Assembly (NCBI RefSeq): GCF_900115715.1
Contig: NZ_FOXM01000012.1
Coordinates: 1-64,000 of the forward strand
Length of the DNA: 64,000 nt
Reading direction: 5' to 3'
Source: Geopseudomonas sagittaria
GTDB taxonomy: Bacteria > Pseudomonadota > Gammaproteobacteria > Pseudomonadales > Pseudomonadaceae
Positions 35,350 to 42,301 of this stretch are shown here, piece after piece. Below the pieces are notes generated by a model. It saw only the letters and a list, made by a program, of their open reading frames with translations, was not told the origin of the DNA and did no database searches. The position numbers and the translations under genes were made by a program. The stretch's first letter is position 1. Each line of letters starts with the position of its first letter.

Positions 35350-35462
35350 GTCGCCCTAGATTGAATCTGGTGTGCAAACACTGCAAGCAGCACTTCACGC
35401 ACTATCGTCGTCAAGATTTCTGCTGCCCAGACTGCCGCATAGCTGAGCGAGACGGTAAGTAA
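35346..35462 (+). CDS. Tiny zinc-finger protein 3 (38 aa)
   Basis: Only 38 residues, almost nothing but the finger: CKHC-x12-CCPDC, then RIAERDGK. The start overlaps the preceding stop by 4 bp. It shares the CxxC-x12/13-CxxxC spacing of its neighbours, so it is probably a genuine, minimal member of the array. Confidence 0.65.
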   Translation: MSRPRLNLVCKHCKQHFTHYRRQDFCCPDCRIAERDGK

Positions 35463-35565
35463 GAACACCTGAAAGCCCCGTCCCATGGGGTAGAACTAAA
35501 AGTGTCCCGATTCTCAGAATGTAACGCCCCTCAAGATTGAACCATCCAGTTCTGTGTCATCACGT

Positions 35566-35580
35566 GGGGCACAAGCCCCT
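35566..35580 (+). terminator. Weak hairpin between zinc-finger genes 3 and 4
   Basis: GGGGC-acaa-GCCCC followed by TTAT. It could attenuate transcription or define a separate downstream unit. Confidence 0.35.
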
Positions 35581-35605
35581 TATATCCATACCGAGGATTA
35601 TCCAA

Positions 35606-35806
35606 ATGAAAACTTGCTTCTGCAAGAACTGCGATGCCGTGTATATGGCAACTAAGGTGCGGCCCTTCTGCAGTGCAGCCTGTCGCTTTGCCTACGGGGT
35701 GAAACATCCCCGTTCAACAACATCCACATCAACACCAACAACATCACCAGCTAACCTTGATGGAGCATCACATGCAAACACAACCACAGAACACCAAAGC
35801 CTGTAA
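35606..35806 (+). CDS. Small zinc-finger protein 4
   Basis: 66 residues with GAGG upstream. The finger CKNC-x12-CSAAC (KVRPFCSAACRF, very YacG-like) is followed by a short basic stretch and a Thr/Ser/Pro-rich disordered tail. It overlaps the start of the large zinc-finger/HNH-like gene. Confidence 0.65.
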   Translation: MKTCFCKNCDAVYMATKVRPFCSAACRFAYGVKHPRSTTSTSTPTTSPANLDGASHANTTTEHQSL

Positions 35807-37043
35807 GCACTGCAACCAGCAGTTCACATATAAGAGCGCCAAAGCTCAGTTCTGTTCCGAGGCGCACAAGAAAGCGTTCTCAAGAGCGAGAACAGCCACC
35901 CTCGATAAGAAACGTAAGTACAGATTCGCAACTTCTGCATTCACATTCTTCCTAGCCAGTGCCGCCAAGCGTAGTGGAACAGTTGAAGTAATCCCGAATA
36001 CGCTTGATGAGCTGGTGAAGCTGCACGCTGTTTACAAATATTCGCTAGCTGCCAATGGTTACGGTGAAGACGACCAATTCAGTTTGTGCCACATCTTCCC
36101 GATTCAACACCCATTCTTCATCGGCACAATGCACGCTGATAACCTCGTCATCAGTTACCGGAATCTAAACGCCAAGCATGGGGCTAGTGTTGTTAACGCT
36201 AGCTCTGGTCACAAGATTGGCCGCATGACCCTCAATCCCAAGTGGGCAGTGTCTAGCGACACAAGTTCCAAGCTGGTTATTCAGAAGATCATTGATTACC
36301 TTGGTGCAGACTTCACTGCAACAATCGCCGTAAAACTCAAGCTACAGCCAACCACTCGTCAAGCTGTTATTGATTGGCTAACAGCCTGCACTGATCCCCG
36401 CGTCCCCTCCCTCGAAGTTATGCACGATCCCAACACAACCACAGTATCACTTACCAAACTCAAGTCAGAGATTAGCGGTAAGAGTGCTGGTGGATATCTG
36501 CCTGAAGCAGATTCGGCTGTTGAAGTGTTCATGCACGAATTGAAGCGCCTGTCAGCCTCTCGCCCATCACTGTGCAGAGTGGTCGAGCTTTGGGAATCAG
36601 TGATGCCATACATTAACCCACTATTCATTGATGTGTATTGGAGCAATCCTCGAAAGGGTGGCACGAAGGAAGAGTATGCAGACGCCTTGTCTATAGTCGC
36701 ACCACTTCAGGAGGCTCAGTTCCAGCTGCTACATGGTGGGTCAGTTGGAGAGTTCCTAACCGTGCTGGACACCTTCCTTGCACAAGCCGACAGCGCCAGC
36801 AATCCCGCTGAAACCCGCGCCACATCTACTGCTACTAAAGTTGTCCCGATTCTTGAGACTGATATTCCTGCCGAGATTGAACAGTCTAGTAGCGTGTTAC
36901 AGCCCTGCAATGTAGCTGATTGGGTCAAGGAACTTGACGCAGAATACGAAGCCTTCATGCGGGGCATGCCGGTATACAGCCCGCAGGCGTTGCCGTCACT
37001 TGGCTGGTCTGCAGCTCATCTGCACATGGAATCCCATGTGTAG
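35760..37043 (+). CDS. Zinc-finger plus HNH-like protein, island
   Basis: About 427 residues (start could also be ATG 35772, or TTG 35757). The N-terminus carries the fifth finger, CKHC-x13-CSEAH, where the last Cys is His. Residues about 110-150 read CHIFP...HADNLVISY..NAKHG, the H-N-N spacing of an HNH nuclease, but the usual first DH is CH and the closing CxxC is absent. The remainder has no known domain. It is the largest cargo gene and follows the zinc-finger operon. Nuclease or DNA-binding function is inference. Confidence 0.7.
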   Translation: MEHHMQTQPQNTKACKHCNQQFTYKSAKAQFCSEAHKKAFSRARTATLDKKRKYRFATSAFTFFLASAAKRSGTVEVIPNTLDELVKLHAVYKYSLAANGYGEDDQFSLCHIFPIQHPFFIGTMHADNLVISYRNLNAKHGASVVNASSGHKIGRMTLNPKWAVSSDTSSKLVIQKIIDYLGADFTATIAVKLKLQPTTRQAVIDWLTACTDPRVPSLEVMHDPNTTTVSLTKLKSEISGKSAGGYLPEADSAVEVFMHELKRLSASRPSLCRVVELWESVMPYINPLFIDVYWSNPRKGGTKEEYADALSIVAPLQEAQFQLLHGGSVGEFLTVLDTFLAQADSASNPAETRATSTATKVVPILETDIPAEIEQSSSVLQPCNVADWVKELDAEYEAFMRGMPVYSPQALPSLGWSAAHLHMESHV

Positions 37044-37271
37044 ATAAGTGAGTGATTCATGCTTCCTGCCTAAATACAACCTCCCTCATTTCTGCCCAAT
37101 TGGTTTAGCAAAACCGATCCTAGAGCACTCTTTTTTTAAAATGTTCCAGATGTGCAAGATGTAGCCCGCCCAGCTTGCAGCAGCATGCCAATGCAAGCCC
37201 CCAACCCCAGATGAAGCCCAGTTGCCGACAAACGGCATGCGCAGGGAGTCTCCTCAAGCACATAACAATGC

Positions 37272-37300
37272 TTGAACGTTCGTTCCAGCCTATGTACAAT
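37272..37300 (+). promoter_or_regulatory. Promoter of the small serine recombinase
   Basis: TTGAAC and TACAAT with 17-bp spacing, 42 bp upstream of the recombinase ATG. The spacer contains GTTCGTTCC, and AACGTT overlaps the -35, giving possible regulator contacts. Confidence 0.55.
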
Positions 37301-37342
37301 GGCGCCAAGCGTTGTTAAAGGGGCATTCCCCAGAGGGTCATC

Positions 37343-38044
37343 ATGGAAGTTGTTGCTTACTACCGAGTATCCACAAAGCGTCAGGGAGAGAGTGGCCTAG
37401 GTCTGGAAGCTCAACGGGAGTACGTCTCCACTGCTGCTGCTCAACATGGTTGGGTGGTGGTGGCTGAATACACTGATGTGAACGTGTCCGGCTCTGTCCA
37501 TCCTCTGGAGCGTGCTGAAGCTGCCAAAGCATTCACCCACGGTGTTCCTGTGGTAGTGGCGAAGCTGGACCGCCTCAGCCGTGACGTTGAACACATCGCC
37601 GGTCTGATGAAGCGTGCTGATTTCAAAGTGGCCACCATGCCAACAGCCAGAACCCTGGAACTGCACTTGTACGCAATGCTTGCCCAGCAGGAACGAGAGT
37701 TCATTAGCCAACGTACCAAGGAAGCCTTGAACAGCCTTGCCAAGCGTGCAGAAGCTGGGGACGTAGTAGCCCAGGGTAAGGTTGCCAATCGTGCTGAGTC
37801 GCTGGCCAAGGGTCGCACAAAGGCCAATCAGGAGAAGGGTGGTAATGCCACTAAAGCAAAGGCCACTTCGTTTGCCGAGAGCATCCGAGATACTGTAGAA
37901 CTGTGCGTTCTTCGTGGTACACATACCCTGCAAGGGGTAGCTGATTGCCTGAATGCCAAGGGCGTCACCACTAGTCGTGGTGGTAAGTGGTCCCCCATGC
38001 AAGCCAGTCGTGTGATGAAATCTCTTGGGCTGACGTTCTCCTGA
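37343..38044 (+). CDS. Small serine recombinase (resolvase/invertase type)
   Basis: 233 residues. The catalytic domain begins VVAYYRVSTKRQGESGLGLE with the nucleophile serine, then AKLDRLSRDVEHIAGLM and AQQEREFISQRTKEAL. A C-terminal helix-turn-helix follows (TLQGVADCLNAKGVTTSRGG), as in resolvases. It lacks the long domain of the island's large integrase. It may resolve cointegrates, invert a segment or help excision. It is transcribed from its own promoter. Confidence 0.9.
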   Translation: MEVVAYYRVSTKRQGESGLGLEAQREYVSTAAAQHGWVVVAEYTDVNVSGSVHPLERAEAAKAFTHGVPVVVAKLDRLSRDVEHIAGLMKRADFKVATMPTARTLELHLYAMLAQQEREFISQRTKEALNSLAKRAEAGDVVAQGKVANRAESLAKGRTKANQEKGGNATKAKATSFAESIRDTVELCVLRGTHTLQGVADCLNAKGVTTSRGGKWSPMQASRVMKSLGLTFS

Positions 38045-38089
38045 TTTTCTCACACGAAAGATGTCCCTGTATCCACCGGAGTATAGGTA

Positions 38090-38539
38090 ATGAAGTTTGT
38101 TATAGTGACAGCAGTCGCACTTTTTGCTACAACTGCGCAGGCTGAACTCGAAACAACTAAAAAGCTTGATGCTGCATATGCTATGTTCAGGTGTGCAGAG
38201 TTGTCAGAAGCTGGTGGCATAAATGAAAAATATTTATCTTCACGTATTGCTCTCAGAAAAAGAGCATTTGATTTGGCATTTAAAGCCAACCTTGGCGACT
38301 CCTCTACGAAGTCGAGGGATGAAGGTGATTGGCCTCTAGAGGTCGATGCGGCTTACTGGACGGGGTGGCTTGCTGGACAAGCAAATGCAGAAGTAACAAG
38401 GCAGTTCGGAGACCTGCCTTACGCTGAAGTTACTGCTAGATCTAATGGTCTTGATAGCCGCAAGTACAAATCCAAAATTAAACGTGCGCTCGATGCATAC
38501 AAGAAGGAAAGTTGTGAAGCTTTATCTGAGCTGGAGTGA
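38090..38539 (+). CDS. Small secreted/periplasmic hypothetical protein, island
   Basis: 149 residues with GGAG upstream. A clear signal peptide (MKFVIVTAVALFATTAQA) precedes a mature helical domain with two cysteines (MFRCAEL and KESCEAL), which may form a disulfide. No family is recognised. It is the only exported cargo protein in the island, sitting between the two recombinase genes. Confidence 0.72.
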   Translation: MKFVIVTAVALFATTAQAELETTKKLDAAYAMFRCAELSEAGGINEKYLSSRIALRKRAFDLAFKANLGDSSTKSRDEGDWPLEVDAAYWTGWLAGQANAEVTRQFGDLPYAEVTARSNGLDSRKYKSKIKRALDAYKKESCEALSELE

Positions 38540-38653
38540 AATATGGCGAACACTGCAACGGCCCAGATATTTGGCTGAATATCGGCATCTGCATGTGCCC
38601 CTGCCGGCCCTGCTTAACGGCTCGGAGAGAGCGACAGATATATTTTTCGCAGG

Positions 38654-38685
38654 AATAACAAAAGCCCCAACGAAGGGGCGTTATT
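38654..38685. terminator. Bidirectional terminator between convergent island genes
   Basis: GCCCC-aacgaa-GGGGC with flanking AATAAC/GTTATT pairing, between the secreted protein (plus) and the integrase (minus). Confidence 0.75.
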
Positions 38686-38714
38686 TCTGGCGGCGGGGCA
38701 GGGTTACTAGTAAT

Positions 38715-40340
38715 TCAGAATTCTTCTGGTGCGTATTGCAGCCTCTCGGCGTCCTCCTCGTTCATTTCGCCCTGCATCACCATTACATCAGCAAACTGTG
38801 CATTCGTAGTGTCCACGGCAACATCAGCACCAACATGCTCAACGTAGAACAGCGTTACGTGCAGTCGTCCTGTTGCATCAACAATCTGGTAGCGTTCATC
38901 ACTCCTGCCGCGCTTCTCCACCATAACCTTGATGTGCAGACGCTTCAGAAGGTTGTTGGCTGCACTACGTCCCCCGTAGCTCACTAGATCAAGTTTACGG
39001 AAGAAGTCTTCCTTGCTCACCACAACATCAGCGGCACGTGTTGCAATAAGCTTATTCTGCTCGTTCTCCAGCTGCTCCATTTCGGCTTCCATCTCGGCTA
39101 GACGCCTAGCACTAGCCCTGCTGGGAAACTCTTCGTGCAGCTCGTTCGTAATCGAATACTTCGCCTTCAGCTCAACGAGCCTGCCGTCAAGTATGGAGAG
39201 CTGCTTTGTCAGGCTGTTGGCGTTCCCCTGTACAAGTGACAGCGAATCAACTTTACTCAGAATTTCCTTGAAGATAGCCTCAGCACGACCATTACCAACA
39301 CGACCACTAGCGCAGGTTCCCTTAGTTTGGTTAGTGCAACGGTAGTAGCGTTTGCCGTGTTGCCCCATGATATGCATGGCACCCCCACAACGGCAGAAGA
39401 GCACGCCAGCCCACACGTTGAAATCTTTCGAAGTCTTGGTTACTGGTGCTACGCCTTCCCCACCATTTCTGGAAGATCTGGCAGCTTGTGCAAGCCACCA
39501 AGTTTCCTCACTCACGACAGCCGGAAAGTAGTTGGTGATTGGATCGCCTTGGGGCACACGCTTACCATCAACAAACTGGTGTGGCTGATACTCTCCGAGC
39601 ACGGCTCTGGATTCCAACATGTGCCGAATGGTTGACGCTGCCCACAGTCCGGTACTGTTCACCCGCTGTGCGGTGAAGGTAAGTATTCCCTGTTGGTTAA
39701 GTGTTGCAGCTATCGCCCTGCTGCCATATCCGGTAGTGCTCAGTTCAAACACTTGTCGTACAACATCAGCTCGCTCTGAAATGATGTTGTAAACATCTCC
39801 CTCCAGCACCAGCCAGTGTGGGCACAGCTTGCCAATCGGCTTCCCTGCACGTGCCTGAGTCTGCTTGTTACGCCACGCTGCCGAGACACGTTTACCCTTG
39901 GTGGCACTCTCCTCATGTGCACGAGCCATGTACGCAATGGACAGCATCAGCGAACCAGAGTCATCCCCCGGCCTGTACTCCCGCTTGTCGTTCAGCGTAA
40001 CGACGGTGATGCCCTTGGCCAGCAGATCCAGAAATTGTCGGAGGGCTGCATGCACGTGATCTCTCGACAACCTGTCCAGCGACTCAACGAGCAATGTACT
40101 GCCGCTGGGGATGCTCCCGTCCTCAACGTAACTCAGGAATCGCGCTAACTCTCCAGTGTCATCAAGGTGTTGGCCCTTGTACGCGCTACGCCCGGCATCG
40201 AAGAACAGGTATTCGTTGCTGTCGGCCAGCTCAAGCCCGTTCTGCTCGCAATACGTCTGTGCAAGCTCCACCTGTCGCCGGTAGGAATCACCGCCCGCCT
40301 GCTTGGCAGAGCTGAACCGAATGTACGAATACGCCTTCAC
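38715..40340 (-). CDS. Large serine recombinase (site-specific integrase of the island)
   Basis: 541 residues. The catalytic domain has YIRFSSAKQAGGDSYRRQ with the nucleophile serine, then ESLDRLSRDHVHAALRQF. The recombinase domain follows (GYGSRAIAATLNQQGI), with a zinc ribbon (FCRCGGAMH...YYRCTNQ...GTC) and a coiled-coil region (AEMEAEMEQLENEQNKL). This is the phiC31-type integrase architecture. The gene starts 15 bp from the interrupted ychJ stop, beside attR, as expected for the enzyme that inserted the island. Confidence 0.95.
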   Translation of the reverse strand: MKAYSYIRFSSAKQAGGDSYRRQVELAQTYCEQNGLELADSNEYLFFDAGRSAYKGQHLDDTGELARFLSYVEDGSIPSGSTLLVESLDRLSRDHVHAALRQFLDLLAKGITVVTLNDKREYRPGDDSGSLMLSIAYMARAHEESATKGKRVSAAWRNKQTQARAGKPIGKLCPHWLVLEGDVYNIISERADVVRQVFELSTTGYGSRAIAATLNQQGILTFTAQRVNSTGLWAASTIRHMLESRAVLGEYQPHQFVDGKRVPQGDPITNYFPAVVSEETWWLAQAARSSRNGGEGVAPVTKTSKDFNVWAGVLFCRCGGAMHIMGQHGKRYYRCTNQTKGTCASGRVGNGRAEAIFKEILSKVDSLSLVQGNANSLTKQLSILDGRLVELKAKYSITNELHEEFPSRASARRLAEMEAEMEQLENEQNKLIATRAADVVVSKEDFFRKLDLVSYGGRSAANNLLKRLHIKVMVEKRGRSDERYQIVDATGRLHVTLFYVEHVGADVAVDTTNAQFADVMVMQGEMNEEDAERLQYAPEEF

Positions 40341-40354
40341 CGCTTACACCCCCG

Positions 40355-40837
40355 TTACCTGTTCGTCAGGAGTGTATTGTGACAGCATTTCTTGAACTTC
40401 TGCCCGCTGCCGCACGGGCAGGGGTCGTTGCGCCCGGCCTTGAGCGTCACGGTCGGGTCGACGAAGTACCAGCGGCCATCCACCCGCACGAAATCCGAAC
40501 GCTCGCGATGGGCCTGCTCGCCGGCCGTATCCAGCCAGCGCGCGGTGAAGGTCACCTGGGCACGCTCCGGTGTGCCACCGAGCGGACGGTGTTCTTCCAC
40601 CGTGAGGCCCAGCCAGCGGCTGTGCGCACTCCAGGCGGCCATGGCCTCGCGTTCCAGCGCCGCCTGCTGGGCCGGCAGGGTGGTGGCCACCAGGTAGTCG
40701 ATCAGGCCGAGCACGTAGGCGCTGTAGCGCGAGCGCATCAGCGCCTCGGCGCTCTCCGGCAGGGCGCCGGCATGGTAGCGCCCGCAGCAGTCGGCCAGGG
40801 GCAGGGAGCTGCCGCAAGGGCAGGGAGAGAGGGTCAT
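40355..40837 (-). CDS. ychJ: YchJ-family SEC-C protein with island-replaced C-terminus
   Basis: 160 residues from the ATG at 40837. An N-terminal SEC-C-like motif ([19 protein letters not shown]), the YchJ/NTF2-like core ([25 protein letters not shown]) and a C-terminal SEC-C motif ([18 protein letters not shown]) are present. The last residues, HNTLLTNR, are encoded by island DNA; the native tail ASLL lies at 32664. All zinc ligands are retained, so the protein is probably still functional. Function of the family is poorly known. Confidence 0.88.
   Translation of the reverse strand: MTLSPCPCGSSLPLADCCGRYHAGALPESAEALMRSRYSAYVLGLIDYLVATTLPAQQAALEREAMAAWSAHSRWLGLTVEEHRPLGGTPERAQVTFTARWLDTAGEQAHRERSDFVRVDGRWYFVDPTVTLKAGRNDPCPCGSGQKFKKCCHNTLLTNR
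40371..40395. repeat. attR of the serine-integrase island
   Basis: AGTGTATTGTGACAGCA (island arm) then TTTCTTGA joins chromosomal ychJ sequence. The arm is an imperfect inverted copy (13 of 17 positions) of the attL-side arm at 32695-32711. Confidence 0.85.
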
Positions 40838-40975
40838 CTGGGTTGTCGCTACAGTCAAAAAAGAGGCGCTAGCCTAGCCGCAACGCGACAGGCTGCGCCA
40901 GCTGGCACATCCGTGACGCTCCGTCTTTACTTCTAGCATCGGCAATTAAGGACCGATGCCAAGGAGAACTGCAGC

Positions 40976-41707
40976 ATGGGAAATATATTCGCGAAAGCGG
41001 CGCTACCCCTTGTCCTGGTCAGTGGGGTGCTCACGGGTTGCGCCTCCACCAGCAGTACCGGCGATGCTCCGCTCAACCAGAAGAACTGGCCTTGGTGCAG
41101 CCTGATCGGCGGTCTGGCCGGCGGTGGTCTGGGCGCCATCGAAAGCTCGGCCTGGGCCGGCGGTGGCGCGGCGGCCGGCGCGGTCATCGGCGGCCTGCTC
41201 TGCTATGCCCAGGATGGCGACCAGGATGAGGATGGCGTGCATGATCGCCGCGACCGCTGCCCGGATACCCCGAAGGGCACCGAGGTACGCCACAACGGCT
41301 GTCCGCTGCCGCAGTATCCCGAGGCCGCACCGGCACCGGCGGCCGCTCCGCCGCAGGATGAAGTCATCGTCCTCAGCGATCTGGGCGACGTGCTGTTCGC
41401 CTTCGACTCCGCCAAGCTGACCCCGGCCGCCGAAGCCACCCTGGACAGCGTGGTGGAGAAACTTCGCGGCGCCGATGTGCTCGCCATCAGGGTGGACGGA
41501 CATACCGACAGCGTCGGCAGCGATGCCTACAACCAGAGCCTCTCGGAGCGCCGCGCGGCCAGCGTGGTGGATTATCTGATCAGCCAGGGCGTAGCGGCGC
41601 AGAAGCTGAGCTCGCACGGCTTCGGCGAGAGCAAGCCGCTGGAGGACAACGGCACCGACGCCGGGCGGGCGCAGAACCGCCGGGTGGAAATCCACGTTGA
41701 TCGCTGA
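40976..41707 (+). CDS. OmpA-family outer-membrane lipoprotein
   Basis: 243 residues. A lipoprotein signal (LPLVLVSGVLTGCAS) is followed by glycine-rich segments (GGLAGGGLGAIESSAWAGGG) and a thrombospondin-3-like calcium motif (DQDEDGVHDRRDRCPDTPKG). The C-terminal OmpA domain includes VDGHTDSVGSDAYNQSLSER and NRRVEIHV, which binds peptidoglycan. It anchors the outer membrane to the wall. The position next to ychJ and upstream of DUF1145/dinG matches the PA1041 region of P. aeruginosa as I recall it. Confidence 0.93.
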   Translation: MGNIFAKAALPLVLVSGVLTGCASTSSTGDAPLNQKNWPWCSLIGGLAGGGLGAIESSAWAGGGAAAGAVIGGLLCYAQDGDQDEDGVHDRRDRCPDTPKGTEVRHNGCPLPQYPEAAPAPAAAPPQDEVIVLSDLGDVLFAFDSAKLTPAAEATLDSVVEKLRGADVLAIRVDGHTDSVGSDAYNQSLSERRAASVVDYLISQGVAAQKLSSHGFGESKPLEDNGTDAGRAQNRRVEIHVDR

Positions 41708-41732
41708 TGACAGCTCCCATCAAGGCATGACG

Positions 41733-41756
41733 GCGAGGGGCCATTCGGCCCCTCGC
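41733..41756 (+). terminator. Hairpin after the OmpA-family gene
   Basis: GCGAGGGGCC-attc-GGCCCCTCGC, a perfect 10-bp stem 26 bp after the stop codon; no strong T-run. Confidence 0.6.
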
Positions 41757-41836
41757 TGCTTCAGTACATCGGCCTGTGCTTGGCAGCGGCGGGCGCTTGC
41801 CGTTAAGGTGCGCGCTGATTCCTCGCGGGTACCTCG

Positions 41837-42199
41837 ATGAAATTGCTGACGACCCTGGGCCGGCTGCTGGCCGTGCCGTTCTGGCTGGCGGTGCTGGGCA
41901 ACCTGATCGCGCCTTTCGCCGCACCCTTCGCGTTGCTGCTCAATCTGGCCGGTGCCGGCGTGCTGCTGCTGCATGTGTTGCAGCTCGGCCTGTGCCATGG
42001 CCGGCTCGTGGCCAGCCCCCGCCCGACCCGCGACCGCCTACTGCTGTTGCTGTTCGGCGCCTTCTACCTGGACGCCCTGCCGTCGGCCGAGGCGGTGGGC
42101 GAGGAGTTGCTGCAGGCGACCCGCGAGCCGGACGCCACCGTTGCCGAGATACCGCTCGCCGCTGCGCGTACGCCGGTTGCCGAGTGCGACGCCGCCTGA
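41837..42199 (+). CDS. DUF1145 family membrane protein
   Basis: 120 residues. Two or three hydrophobic segments in the first 80 residues (LLAVPFWLAVLGNLIAPFAA, LLLNLAGAGVLLLHVLQLGL) fit the DUF1145/YhhL family. The C-terminus is acidic and Ala-rich. Function unknown. It is upstream of dinG on the same strand, about 100 bp away. Confidence 0.75.
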   Translation: MKLLTTLGRLLAVPFWLAVLGNLIAPFAAPFALLLNLAGAGVLLLHVLQLGLCHGRLVASPRPTRDRLLLLLFGAFYLDALPSAEAVGEELLQATREPDATVAEIPLAAARTPVAECDAA

Positions 42200-42301
42200 G
42201 CCGGCGTCGACCTTTCGGGCGATCCGTTCTGCAGCGCCGGGGCCGGCGCGCTATCATGGCCGCCCGTCCCGATCACTGAACGTTTATCCAGCGCGCCCGC
42301 C

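Larger units (their letters stand above)
32686..40388. mobile_element. 7.7-kb genomic island integrated by a large serine recombinase
   Basis: Boundaries are set by the att sites inside the ychJ-like gene. The island has visibly lower GC and different codon use than its flanks, a large serine integrase at its right end, a second serine recombinase, and a run of small zinc-finger genes. No phage structural, conjugation or replication genes are recognisable, so it may be a satellite or a mobilisable cargo unit. Removing it restores an intact ychJ C-terminus, which supports the assignment strongly. Confidence 0.9.
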
